Of a stretch of DNA of 64,000 nucleotides, positions 54,432 through 62,301 are shown in pieces (the first letter of the stretch is position 1; each line of letters opens with the position of its first letter). This DNA is from Micromonospora sp. NBC_01813 (GTDB lineage Bacteria > Actinomycetota > Actinomycetes > Mycobacteriales > Micromonosporaceae): assembly GCF_035917335.1 (NCBI RefSeq), contig NZ_CP109067.1, forward strand, positions 1,738,501 to 1,802,500, written 5' to 3'. The notes beneath the pieces are model-generated. The model was not told where the DNA came from, searched no databases, and worked only from the letters and a program-made list of their open reading frames with translations. A program made the position numbers and the translations under genes.

Positions 54432-55853
54432 TCAGCCGCTCCCGGAGTGGCCTCCGCCCGTGCGGCCGACCAACCGACGGGCGGCCGACACCAGCCCGGT
54501 GGCGATCTCTGGCCGCGCCGCCCAGTGCAAATGCAGATACGATGCGTGCACCCCACCGGCGACGAAACCCTCCGGGGCCGCACCACGCCAGCCCCAGGCC
54601 GGTGCCGCACCGGCGCGCGGGGCCACCTCGGTACGGTGGAACTCGTGGCCGGTCAGCCGGGCCCCTTCCGGCGTCACCGCGCTGTCGGTCAACGCCACCG
54701 CGTCCCGGTAGCCGAGCGTCAGCCGGGGCGTCATCTGCGCGTCAGCCGGCAGCACCCCGCACATCGGCGCCCCGTCGAGGGTCCGGCACAGCCACAACAG
54801 ACCGGCGCACTCGGCGATCACCGGGGCACCAGTGGCGGCCAGTGCCGCGACCTGCTCTCGCAGCCCGACGTTGGCGGCCAGCTCGGCGGCGTACACCTCG
54901 GGGAAGCCGCCGCCGACGACCAACCCGGCGGTGCCGGCGGGCAGCCGCTCGTCGCGCACCGGATCGACCTGGTGGACGTCGGCTCCGGCTGCGGTGAGCA
55001 GCTCGATGGTCTCCGGGTAGCCGAAGCTGAACGCCGGACCGCCGGCCACCGCCACCACCGGCCGGCCGGCGCTCACGTCGGACGGCAGTCCGGCGACCGC
55101 ATCGGACCGTTGCGCATCGGCGGTCGCCGCCGGCGCCGACCAGGGGTGCGCGGTGAGTTCCGGGGCGCTGGCCGCCACCGCAGCCACCGCGGCCAGGTCG
55201 ACCGACGCGGCGACGAGCTCCGCCAGCGAGCCCACCGACGCGGTCGCCGCCGCCGCCCGCTCCACCGCCGGAACCAGCCCAAGGTGCCGCGACGGGGTGT
55301 CGACCGACGGATGTCGCCGCAGGACGCCGAGCACCGGGGCACCGACCTCTTCGCATGCGTCACGCAACACCTGCTCGTGCCGATCCGAGCCGACCCGGTT
55401 GAGGATCACCCCGGCGATCCGGACCTGCCCGAACGACCGGAAGCCGTGTACCAGAGCGGCGACCGACCGGCTCTGCCCGGAGGCGTCGACGACCAGTAGC
55501 ACCGGCGCGGCCAGTAGGGCGGCGACGTGCGCGGTGGAGCCGAAGTCACCGGCACCGACCCGGCCGTCGTAGAGACCCATCACGCCCTCGACGACGGCGA
55601 GCTGCGCGCCGGCCGCCCCGTGGGCGAACAGCGGGCCGATCAGGTCCTCGCCGACCAGCACCGGATCCAGGTTGCGGCCGGGTCGGCCGGCGGCGAGTGT
55701 GTGGTAGCCGGGGTCGATGTAGTCCGGGCCGACCTTGAAGCCGGCGACCCGCACCCCACGGGCGGCGTACGCGGCGAGCAGCCCGGTCGCGACGGTGGTC
55801 TTGCCGTGGCCGGACCCGGCGGCCGCGATCACCACCCGGGGTACCGCTACCAC
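54432..55853 (-). CDS. cobB: Hydrogenobyrinic acid a,c-diamide synthase
   Basis: 473 residues from a GTG at 55853, 7 bp inside the cobO gene. The N-terminal P-loop VIAAAGSGHGKTTVATGLLA and KVGPDYIDPGYH bind ATP and the corrinoid; the C-terminal class-I glutaminase domain has its nucleophile in IAECAGLLWL and the late THEFHRTEVAP-like motif GHEFHRTEV. It amidates the a and c side chains with glutamine, giving the CobN substrate. Length is normal. Gene order chelatase-cobO-cobB resembles the Rv2850c-Rv2848c block of M. tuberculosis. Confidence 0.95.
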   Translation of the reverse strand: MVAVPRVVIAAAGSGHGKTTVATGLLAAYAARGVRVAGFKVGPDYIDPGYHTLAAGRPGRNLDPVLVGEDLIGPLFAHGAAGAQLAVVEGVMGLYDGRVGAGDFGSTAHVAALLAAPVLLVVDASGQSRSVAALVHGFRSFGQVRIAGVILNRVGSDRHEQVLRDACEEVGAPVLGVLRRHPSVDTPSRHLGLVPAVERAAAATASVGSLAELVAASVDLAAVAAVAASAPELTAHPWSAPAATADAQRSDAVAGLPSDVSAGRPVVAVAGGPAFSFGYPETIELLTAAGADVHQVDPVRDERLPAGTAGLVVGGGFPEVYAAELAANVGLREQVAALAATGAPVIAECAGLLWLCRTLDGAPMCGVLPADAQMTPRLTLGYRDAVALTDSAVTPEGARLTGHEFHRTEVAPRAGAAPAWGWRGAAPEGFVAGGVHASYLHLHWAARPEIATGLVSAARRLVGRTGGGHSGSG

Positions 55854-56449
55854 TCGATGCCCTGCTGGCCCTTGCGTCCGGCGTCCATCGGATGCTTGAC
55901 CTTCGTCATCTCGGTCACCAGATCCGCCAGCTCGACCAACTCGCTGGCGGCGTCCCGGCCGGTGATCACCACGTGCTGGCTGCCGGGCCGGTCGCGCAGC
56001 ACCGACACCACCTCGGCGACATCGATCCAGCCCCACTTGATCGGGTAGGTGAACTCGTCCAACACGTAGAACCGGTACGCCTGCGCCGCGAGGTCACGGC
56101 GGATCTGCGCCCAGCCCTCGGCGGCCTCGGCGGCGTGGTCGCGTTCGGTGCCCGGACGCTGGATCCAGGACCAGCCCTCCCCCATCTTGTGCCAGGTCAC
56201 CGGCGCCCCCTTGGCGGATTCGCCGAGGGTGCGCAGCGCGGTCTCCTCGCCCACCTTCCACTTCGGGGACTTGACGAACTGGTAGACGACGATCGGCCAG
56301 CCGGCCGACCAGGCACGCAGCGCCATCCCGAAGGCGGCCGTCGACTTACCCTTGCCCGCCCCGGTGTGTACGGCGAGCACCGGCTGGCGACGCCGCGCCC
56401 GGGTGGTCAGCCCGTCGTCGGGCACGTACTCCGGCTTGCCCTGCGGCAT
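55847..56449 (-). CDS. cobO: Cob(I)yrinic acid a,c-diamide adenosyltransferase
   Basis: 200 residues. P-loop AVHTGAGKGKSTAAFGMALRA, then FVKSPKWKVGEETAL, the catalytic-region KMGEGWSWIQ, and VLDEFTYPIKWGW are CobO/BtuR/CobA signatures. It transfers the adenosyl group from ATP to Co(I), making adenosyl-corrinoid, the effector of the riboswitch upstream. The ATG overlaps the chelatase stop (TGATG) and the 3' end overlaps cobB. Confidence 0.96.
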   Translation of the reverse strand: MPQGKPEYVPDDGLTTRARRRQPVLAVHTGAGKGKSTAAFGMALRAWSAGWPIVVYQFVKSPKWKVGEETALRTLGESAKGAPVTWHKMGEGWSWIQRPGTERDHAAEAAEGWAQIRRDLAAQAYRFYVLDEFTYPIKWGWIDVAEVVSVLRDRPGSQHVVITGRDAASELVELADLVTEMTKVKHPMDAGRKGQQGIEW

Positions 56450-58458
56450 CAGGCTGCCCTCCGTACGGTCCGGTCGGGATCGGCCGACCCGGCGGCCAGC
56501 GCCGCCAGCGGAAGCCATTCGGCGGCGAATCCGCTGGCCAGTCGCCGGCCAAGCCCGAGCCGGACCGGGCCCGACTCGCAGTCGAGCACCACCATCGTGG
56601 TGCCGGCGAACAGCGGCACGAGGGTCACTGGATCCGGTCCGCTGGTGGCCCGCCCGTCGGTGACCAGCAGGACCAGTGGCCGCCGCCGCGGGTCGCGGCG
56701 ACGTTCCGCGTCGATGACGGCGGCCGTGGCGCGCAGGCCGGCCGCGATCGGGGTACGCCCACCGGTGCGCAACTGCGCCAGTTTGGCGACTCCGACCTGG
56801 TGGCTGCTGGTCGGTGGCAGCACCACTTCGGCACCGGTACCCCGGAAGGTGACCATGCCGATGCGGTCCCGCCGATGGTAGGCGTCACGCAGCAGGGACA
56901 GCACGGCGGTCTTGACCACCGTCATCCGCTGCCGGGCGGCCATCGACCCGGAGGCGTCGACCACGAACAGGATCAGGTTGGCTTCCTGCCCGACGTAGCG
57001 GGCTTCACGCAGGTCGGCGGGGGCGATGCCGCGGGAGCCACGGGCCACGGCGGCGAGCAGCGTCGCCGGCAGGTGCACACTGGATGGTCGGCCACGGGGT
57101 TGACGCGCGCCGACCACCCGTCCCCGGTCCGCGCGGGCCGCCGAGCGCCGGCCGGGGGTGCCGCCCTTGCCGAGACCAGGCAGCCGCAACCGCTGCGGCC
57201 GGTACGCCGGCCCGGCCGCCACCGGCGGCGGCCCGCCGGCCTGCTCACTGCCCGACGGGTCGGCCTCGGAGCCTCCGTCGGCCCCGGCAGGTCCGACGCT
57301 GTCCGCAGGTCCAACGTCATCGGGAGGTCCAGCGCTGTCGGGAGGTCCGGCGTTGTCTCCAGGCCCGGCATTCGGCGACGACACCGGTGCGTCGGATGGC
57401 GGCGGGGGCGGCGGATCCGACGGCGGCGGACCCGGGTCAGGGTCGTCGCCGCCTTCGTCGCGCAGCACCTCGTCGAGGCGTTGTTCGTCGGCCCCGGGCG
57501 GATCGAGCGGATCGCGGCGGCGGCGGTGCGGCAGGGCCAGCCGCGCGGCGTCGCGTACCTCGGCGGCGGTGACGGCGGCGAGTCCACGCCAGGCGGCCAA
57601 CGCGATGGCCGCCCGGGCCATCACGATGTCCGCCCGCAACCCGTCCACCTGGTACGCCAGGCAGATCCGGGCTATCCGGTCGATCTCGGCGTCCGGCAGC
57701 GTGACCTGCGGCAACGCCGCCCGCGCATCGCGTACCCGCTGCGCCAGCTGGTCGTCGGCGGCCCGCCAGGTCGCCGCGAACGCCGCCGGGTCGGCCTCGT
57801 AGGTCAGCCGCCGACGCACCACCTCGGCCCGGTCGCTCACCTGCGTCGGCGCCGTCACCGAGACGACCAGCCCGAAGCGGTCCAACAGCTGTGGCCGCGG
57901 CTCCCCTTCCTCCGGGTTCATCGTGCCGACCAGCAGGAACCGGGCCGCGTGGTTGACCGACACCCCGTCGCGCTCGACGTGTGCCCGCCCCATCGCGGCG
58001 GCGTCCAGCAGCAGATCGACCAGATGGTCCGGCAGCAGGTTGACCTCGTCGACGTAGAGCAGGCCACGGTGGGCGGCGGCGAGCAACCCCGGCTCGTACG
58101 CCTTGACCCCGGCGCTGAGCACCCGCTGGATGTCCAGGGTGCCGACCACCCGGTCCTCGGTGGCCCCGACCGGCAGCTCGACAAGGGTGGCCGGGTGCCG
58201 GCGGCCGGCGGCGGGCGCGGTGTGTGGTCCGTCCGGGCAGCCCGGATCGGGGGCGACCGGGTCGCAGCCGAACCGGCAGCCGACCACCTTGTCGACCTCG
58301 GGCAGCAGCCCGGCCAGCGCCCGGACGATCGTCGACTTGGCGGTGCCCTTCTCGCCGCGGATCAGCACCCCGCCGATACCGGGATGCACGGCGGCGAGCA
58401 GCAGGGCCTGCCGCAGGTCGGGCAGGCCGACCACGGCGGTGAACGGGTACGGCGTCAT
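56449..58458 (-). CDS. ChlI-ChlD-like AAA/VWA fusion, probable cobaltochelatase partner subunit
   Basis: 669 residues. The AAA half has Walker A LIRGEKGTAKSTIVRALAG, Walker B LLYVDEVNLLPDHLVDLLLD and GTMNPEEGEPRPQLLDRFGL, as in Mg-chelatase subunit I. A Pro/Gly/Asp-rich linker (residues about 345-440) leads to a VWA domain with the MIDAS motif ILFVVDASGSMAA, as in subunit D. Actinobacteria often lack separate CobS/CobT; this fusion (Rv2850c-like) is the likely ATPase partner of CobN. First gene of chelatase-cobO-cobB, under its own cobalamin riboswitch. Confidence 0.9.
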   Translation of the reverse strand: MTPYPFTAVVGLPDLRQALLLAAVHPGIGGVLIRGEKGTAKSTIVRALAGLLPEVDKVVGCRFGCDPVAPDPGCPDGPHTAPAAGRRHPATLVELPVGATEDRVVGTLDIQRVLSAGVKAYEPGLLAAAHRGLLYVDEVNLLPDHLVDLLLDAAAMGRAHVERDGVSVNHAARFLLVGTMNPEEGEPRPQLLDRFGLVVSVTAPTQVSDRAEVVRRRLTYEADPAAFAATWRAADDQLAQRVRDARAALPQVTLPDAEIDRIARICLAYQVDGLRADIVMARAAIALAAWRGLAAVTAAEVRDAARLALPHRRRRDPLDPPGADEQRLDEVLRDEGGDDPDPGPPPSDPPPPPPSDAPVSSPNAGPGDNAGPPDSAGPPDDVGPADSVGPAGADGGSEADPSGSEQAGGPPPVAAGPAYRPQRLRLPGLGKGGTPGRRSAARADRGRVVGARQPRGRPSSVHLPATLLAAVARGSRGIAPADLREARYVGQEANLILFVVDASGSMAARQRMTVVKTAVLSLLRDAYHRRDRIGMVTFRGTGAEVVLPPTSSHQVGVAKLAQLRTGGRTPIAAGLRATAAVIDAERRRDPRRRPLVLLVTDGRATSGPDPVTLVPLFAGTTMVVLDCESGPVRLGLGRRLASGFAAEWLPLAALAAGSADPDRTVRRAA

Positions 58459-58509
58459 CGGACGTGCCGACAGCGGTGCATGGTGAATCCCTCCCGCGGG
58501 TGTCCACGC

Positions 58510-58690
58510 CCGCGTGCCGGTGGACCTGAGAGCGGCCGGAGTCTCCTGGCTGCCGGATCGTCGCCACGTCCCAGCCTTCCCGCCGCGTCGCGGCGGTGGC
58601 TGTCTCAAGGGGACGTGCCTCCCCGGTCACAGTGGCGGGACCGCCCCGGATTCGCACCGGGTTCCTCCGCGCACCGCTCGTGCCGGCCAT
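58510..58690 (-). ncRNA. Cobalamin riboswitch controlling the chelatase-cobO-cobB operon
   Basis: Read on the minus strand: GAGGAACCCGGTGCGAATCC, then the B12 box GCCACTGT (58636-58629), and the late conserved CAGCCAGGAGACTCC near 58552-58538. It ends about 50 bp before the chelatase ATG. High adenosylcobalamin should shut off the operon. Outer limits are approximate. Confidence 0.93.
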
Positions 58691-58718
58691 GCTCCCCCAC
58701 CGGCGCCTCGACCGTCAA
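58689..58718 (-). promoter_or_regulatory. Candidate promoter of the chelatase operon
   Basis: On the minus strand, TTGACG (58718-58713), an 18-bp spacer, then GAGCAT (58694-58689), just upstream of the riboswitch. The -35 is good and the -10 weak. Confidence 0.4.
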
Positions 58719-58756
58719 TGTGGCGCCGGTCCCGCTGCTGGTCACGGCGGTGGCCA

Positions 58757-58786
58757 TTGTCCGGCCCGGCGATCCGGCGGTACGCT
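58757..58786 (+). promoter_or_regulatory. Candidate promoter of cbtB-cbtA
   Basis: TTGTCC (58757-58762), an 18-bp spacer, then TACGCT (58781-58786), directly before the plus-strand riboswitch. The TAnnnT -10 suits actinobacterial housekeeping promoters. Confidence 0.45.
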
Positions 58787-58794
58787 GCGGACGC

Positions 58795-58960
58795 CATGGT
58801 GCTCGGGAAGCCGGTGTGATTCCGGCGTGGTCCTCGCCACTGTGACCGGGGAGTGTCCGTTCCACCACGCCACTGGGCCGCCACACGACGGCTTGGGAAG
58901 GCGGGACGATCGCGACGATCCGGGAGCCAGGAGACCGGCCGTGGCACGCACCGCATCGCC
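58795..58960 (+). ncRNA. Cobalamin riboswitch controlling cbtB-cbtA
   Basis: GGGAAGCCGGTGTGATTCCGG begins near 58805 (given here in part), followed by the B12 box GCCACTGT (58836-58843) and GAGCCAGGAGACC near 58924-58936. It points at cbtB, whose ATG is at 58990. It is divergent from the chelatase riboswitch, with only about 100 bp between the two aptamers. Confidence 0.93.
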
Positions 58961-58989
58961 ACGAGGCATGGACGAGAGGATTCCCTGGC

Positions 58990-59196
58990 ATGACTGCATC
59001 TTCGGTCGGCGGCGACGCCGCCAGCACCACCCCCACCATCCGCGTACCGCTGGCCGGCTGGCTGCTCGCCGCGGTGGCCGCGGTCGTCATCTACCTGGTC
59101 GCGCAGGACAACGGACTCGTGCTGGCCGGTGCCGCCGAGTTCGTGCACGAGTTCACCCACGACGGCCGGCACGCGCTCGGCGTACCGTGCCACTGA
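58990..59196 (+). CDS. cbtB: Cobalt transporter subunit CbtB
   Basis: 68 residues: one membrane helix (WLLAAVAAVVIYLVAQDNG) and a C-terminal His-rich tail, VHEFTHDGRHALGVPCH, the CbtB hallmark thought to bind Co2+. Small size is normal for the family. GAGAGGA precedes the ATG. It lies behind a cobalamin riboswitch, which supports cobalt uptake. Confidence 0.93.
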   Translation: MTASSVGGDAASTTPTIRVPLAGWLLAAVAAVVIYLVAQDNGLVLAGAAEFVHEFTHDGRHALGVPCH

Positions 59197-59210
59197 GCGC
59201 GGCGGCGACG

Positions 59211-59966
59211 ATGCGCACCCTTTCGTTCGGCGCCGTGCTGCGCCGTGGCCTGCTGGCCGGGCTGGCCGCCGGCGTTGCCGGCTCGATGGCGGCCCTGCTG
59301 ATCGTCGAGCCACAGATCGAATCGGCGCTGGTTGTCGAGGAGAGCCGGACGGCGGGCGAGGCCGCCGGGCACAGCCACGACGGCGAACTGGTCAGCCGCG
59401 CCATGCAGGTCTTCGGTGGGCTGGTCGCGACTGTCGCGGTCGCACTGTGCCTCGCGTTGATCGTCGCGGTGGTCTTCGCCGCGACCCGGCATCTGCTGCC
59501 CGGCCGCGACGACTTCCGCCGGGTCGGTCTGCTCGCCGGACTCGGCTTCGTCGTGGTGGCGTTGCTGCCGGCGATCCGGTTCCCGGCCAACCCGCCGGGT
59601 GTCGGCGACCCGGGCACGGTCAACCAGCGGACCGGGCAGTACCTGTCGTTCATCATCGCGGCGGCGGCGCTCACCTGGCTGGCGTTGCTGGTACACCGGC
59701 GGCTCGCCGGGTCCCGGCCGGAGCCGCTGCGGGCGGTGGTCGCGACGGCGGTCGCGATCGTCGGGTACGCCCTGCTGCTGGCTCTGTGGCCGGCGACGGC
59801 CGTCGAGGTGCCGGCGGACATCCCGGCGGTGCTGCTGTGGGAGTTCCGGCTGGCCTCGCTCGCCCAGCTGGCGACGATGTGGACGGTCCTCGGCGTGGTG
59901 TTCGGCCTGCTGCTCACCCCGGCAACGGTCGCCGATCGACGGCCCGCCCTCGCCGACGCGGCGTGA
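59211..59966 (+). CDS. cbtA: Cobalt transporter CbtA
   Basis: 251 residues with five or six membrane helices. VLRRGLLAGLAAGVAGSMAAL starts the protein, a His/Asp-containing loop (AAGHSHDGELVSRAMQVFGG) could bind metal, and LPAIRFPANPPGVGDP is typical of CbtA. A GTG at 59187, inside the cbtB end, is an alternative start. CbtA and CbtB are predicted to form a cobalt importer under B12 control. The stop overlaps the ferredoxin gene (GTGA). Confidence 0.92.
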   Translation: MRTLSFGAVLRRGLLAGLAAGVAGSMAALLIVEPQIESALVVEESRTAGEAAGHSHDGELVSRAMQVFGGLVATVAVALCLALIVAVVFAATRHLLPGRDDFRRVGLLAGLGFVVVALLPAIRFPANPPGVGDPGTVNQRTGQYLSFIIAAAALTWLALLVHRRLAGSRPEPLRAVVATAVAIVGYALLLALWPATAVEVPADIPAVLLWEFRLASLAQLATMWTVLGVVFGLLLTPATVADRRPALADAA

Positions 59967-60337
59967 CCGCCGGCGCCACCGCGCCGGAGCCGTCACTCGG
60001 GCAGACCGCCCGGGTGACGGTGTGCCGCGGCTGCTGCTGTGGCACCGTACGCAAGCATCCCGACGTCGACCATGACGCGCAGCTCGCGGTGCTGCGTGCG
60101 GCGGTCCCGGTGCAGGTCGCCGACTGCCTGAACGCCTGCGAGCGGTCCAACGTGGTCGTGGTGCAGCCGACCCCGTTGGCCCGGCGGCTTGGCGCCCGAC
60201 CGGTGTGGTTGGGCGACGTCCTCGACGACGCGACCCTGTCGGCGGTCGCCGACTGGGCCGCCGCTGGCGGGCCGGGCTACCGGGCAATGCCGGGCCGGCT
60301 CGGGCCGCACCGGTTTCCCGCGCCGCGCTGGAAGTGA
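59963..60337 (+). CDS. Thioredoxin-like (2Fe-2S) ferredoxin-domain protein of the cobalt operon
   Basis: 124 residues from a GTG in a GTGA overlap with cbtA. Cysteines in VTVCRGCCCGTVRKHP and ADCLNACERSNVVVV fit the C-x(n)-C...C-x3-C layout of thioredoxin-like [2Fe-2S] proteins. Related proteins occur with cobalamin genes in actinobacteria. An electron-transfer or metal-delivery role in cobalt reduction or insertion is inferred. The CCC run offers extra thiols for metal. Confidence 0.8.
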   Translation: MTAGATAPEPSLGQTARVTVCRGCCCGTVRKHPDVDHDAQLAVLRAAVPVQVADCLNACERSNVVVVQPTPLARRLGARPVWLGDVLDDATLSAVADWAAAGGPGYRAMPGRLGPHRFPAPRWK

Positions 60338-60396
60338 CCTGCGGCCAGCCCACGGAGCTGGGCACGTGGGGGCCCTCGCATGCCGCCGGTGCCGTC

Positions 60397-60433
60397 GTCG
60401 CATGCCGGATCAGGTCCTGATCCGGCATGCGAC
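60397..60433. terminator. 37-bp perfect palindrome after the cobalt operon
   Basis: Arms GTCGCATGCCGGATCAGG (60397-60414) and its exact complement (60416-60433) surround a single T. A transcript would fold into a very long stem with a tight loop. It lies 60 bp after the ferredoxin stop, so a terminator is the simplest reading, but there is no T-tract. A 6-bp hairpin (CGGTCG-GCAT-CGACCG) follows near 60443. Confidence 0.6.
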
Positions 60434-60604
60434 GCCCCCGATCGGTCGGCATCGACCGTCATGAACAATCGTCCGGAAGGTGCCGGTCGGGCAAGGTTCG
60501 CCCGGGGATCGGTTGCATGTTTGTGCAACGGCGGCTCCGCGCTCTTCCTTGACCGGCACCGGGATGGTTCGCTTGCCCGGTGACACGGGGGAACGGGAGC
60601 TGAT

Positions 60605-61642
60605 GTGTCCAAGGTCGCTGACGCGCTGCCACAGCTGACCCGTTGGGGCATCTCCCCCGACGCGGATCTGGTGTATCGGGCACTGACCATGTTGGGGGCG
60701 AGGACGGAGGGACAGCTCGCGCATGAACTCGGCCTGGCCCGCAAACGGGTGCACACCGCGCTCGACGAACTCCGCACCCTCTCGGGGGCGGCTCCGACCA
60801 ATGCCGGTGGTGTGTGGCGACACCAGCCGATCGAACAGGTGATCGCCCAGCTACGCCGGCCCCGACGCACGCGGGCCGTCAGCAAGCAGGACATCTGGCG
60901 CCAGCACTTCGCCACCGTCCACGGCATCGAACTGCCCCACTATGACAGCCCGCTGGCGCGCCGTTGGGAGAACCGGGCAGTCACCCGGCAGCGGGTCGCC
61001 CGGCTGGTGGCCGCCGAACGGTACGAGCACCTGGCTATCAACACTGAAGTGATCACTGCGACAGCCTCGGCGGCAGCGATGCCGTTGGACCGCAATCAGT
61101 TGGATCGCGGCGTCAAGGTACGGGTGCTCTACCGGCCACCCGTCGACGGCGACCTCAGCACCGACCACGCAGCCCTCGCTGCGGACACCGACCGTTCGCG
61201 GACGCTGATCGAGCCACCGATCAAGCTCCAGGTGTACGACCGTCGAATCGCGCTGTTCCCGGTCGACCCATTGAACTTCGAGGCGGGCTACGTCGAATCC
61301 GCCGATTCAACGGCCGTACAGCAGTTGTGTGCATTGTTTGAAGAACTCTGGGCGCAGGCCCACCGGCCAAGACACGAAGGGAGACCCACAATTACACTCA
61401 CCCCGCGCGAGCAGGCGTTGGTTGCCCTGCTTGCTGCTGGGCACACCGACGCATCGGCTGCCGAGGAGCTTCGGTTGAGCCTGCGCACCGTGGCATACAC
61501 GATCCGCAATCTGATGGATCGCCTCGGCGTGGAGAATCGCTTCCAGTTGGCGGTCCTGCTTGGCGCCTCCGGCACCGCGCCACTGCCGCCCACCTACCAG
61601 CCGGATCAACCCAACCAGCGCACCGAGGAGAATGAACAATGA
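60605..61642 (+). CDS. TrmB/LuxR hybrid transcriptional regulator
   Basis: 345 residues from a GTG with GGGAG upstream. The N-terminal winged helix (LVYRALTMLGARTEGQLAHEL, then RVHTALDELR) resembles TrmB. A middle domain (about residues 110-245) contains PLD-like strands (VKVRVLYRPPVDG, LQVYDRRIALFPVDP). The C-terminus is a LuxR helix-turn-helix (LTPREQALVALLAAGHTDAS, then LRLSLRTVAYTIRNLMDRLG). Such hybrids are common in actinomycetes, often beside a single target cluster. Its stop overlaps the first secreted-protein gene (ATGA), so that pair is the probable target. Confidence 0.85.
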   Translation: MSKVADALPQLTRWGISPDADLVYRALTMLGARTEGQLAHELGLARKRVHTALDELRTLSGAAPTNAGGVWRHQPIEQVIAQLRRPRRTRAVSKQDIWRQHFATVHGIELPHYDSPLARRWENRAVTRQRVARLVAAERYEHLAINTEVITATASAAAMPLDRNQLDRGVKVRVLYRPPVDGDLSTDHAALAADTDRSRTLIEPPIKLQVYDRRIALFPVDPLNFEAGYVESADSTAVQQLCALFEELWAQAHRPRHEGRPTITLTPREQALVALLAAGHTDASAAEELRLSLRTVAYTIRNLMDRLGVENRFQLAVLLGASGTAPLPPTYQPDQPNQRTEENEQ

Positions 61643-62271
61643 ACCGATCTGCTCGGCGAACCGCCGTCTGCTTGGCCACCGCACTTGTCACGACTGTCAT
61701 CGGGATCTGGATGACCACCGGGATCGGCGGTGCTTCGACCGGCCCGGCCCCGATAGGCTCACTGGTTCCGGTCACCAGCCCGCCGATCGAGCCGGTGCCG
61801 ATGCCGAGTAGCAACACCATCCAGTGGATCACCGCTCCGTGTGCGAACGCCGAGTTCGGCAGTGTGGAACACGAACCACAGCTTGGTCTGTTCATCAGCG
61901 CGTCTGCCAGAACCTGTCCCCCATACAAGCCCGGAAGCGCCGTCGCGGTAGCCACCTACCGGGACGATCGAGCGTACAGCTTCGTCCACGGCAGCAACTT
62001 GGTCCCGTACTCGCCGACCGGCGACACCTCGATGCGGATTCTGATCCGCGCGGCAACGCTACGGCCAGGGCAGGGGGTCTGCCTGATTCGTACGGATGCG
62101 GTCCGGCTGGTCTGCGGCAGAACCATCGCAGGGCCGGAATCGGCGATGACCGTGGAGCCCATTCCGGTGGACGACCCATTGGTCGACCGACCGGTCATCT
62201 TCGACGGCAACTCACGACCAGAGGGCGAGCCGATGCCGGGGTGCGCCACGTGTGTCGAGGCACCGTCTTGA
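61639..62271 (+). CDS. Unrecognised secreted six-cysteine protein, paralogue A
   Basis: 210 residues. The ATG overlaps the regulator stop, with GAGGAG upstream. A signal peptide or anchor covers residues about 8-30; a Pro/Ser-rich spacer follows. Mature cysteines are at 68, 93, 148, 159, 202 and 205, aligning with those of the next protein. Shared motifs: PCANAEF, AVAVATYR, GVC and RLVCGR, MTVEPIPVDDPLV with VIFDG, and GCATC at the end. No known family. Three disulfides are likely, and an extracellular role is inferred. Confidence 0.78.
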   Translation: MNRSARRTAVCLATALVTTVIGIWMTTGIGGASTGPAPIGSLVPVTSPPIEPVPMPSSNTIQWITAPCANAEFGSVEHEPQLGLFISASARTCPPYKPGSAVAVATYRDDRAYSFVHGSNLVPYSPTGDTSMRILIRAATLRPGQGVCLIRTDAVRLVCGRTIAGPESAMTVEPIPVDDPLVDRPVIFDGNSRPEGEPMPGCATCVEAPS

Positions 62272-62301
62272 ACGGGATCAACAGTACGCAAGGAGTGACG
62301 C

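Noticed and set aside
53364-55499. A 711-codon plus-strand open frame across the RlpA-like, DUF2277 and cobB genes
   Set aside because: It spans several gene boundaries and lacks any recognisable domain; the opposite strand holds clear genes.
56800-58845. A 681-codon plus-strand open frame over the chelatase gene and its riboswitch
   Set aside because: Antisense to strong chelatase motifs and to a conserved riboswitch.
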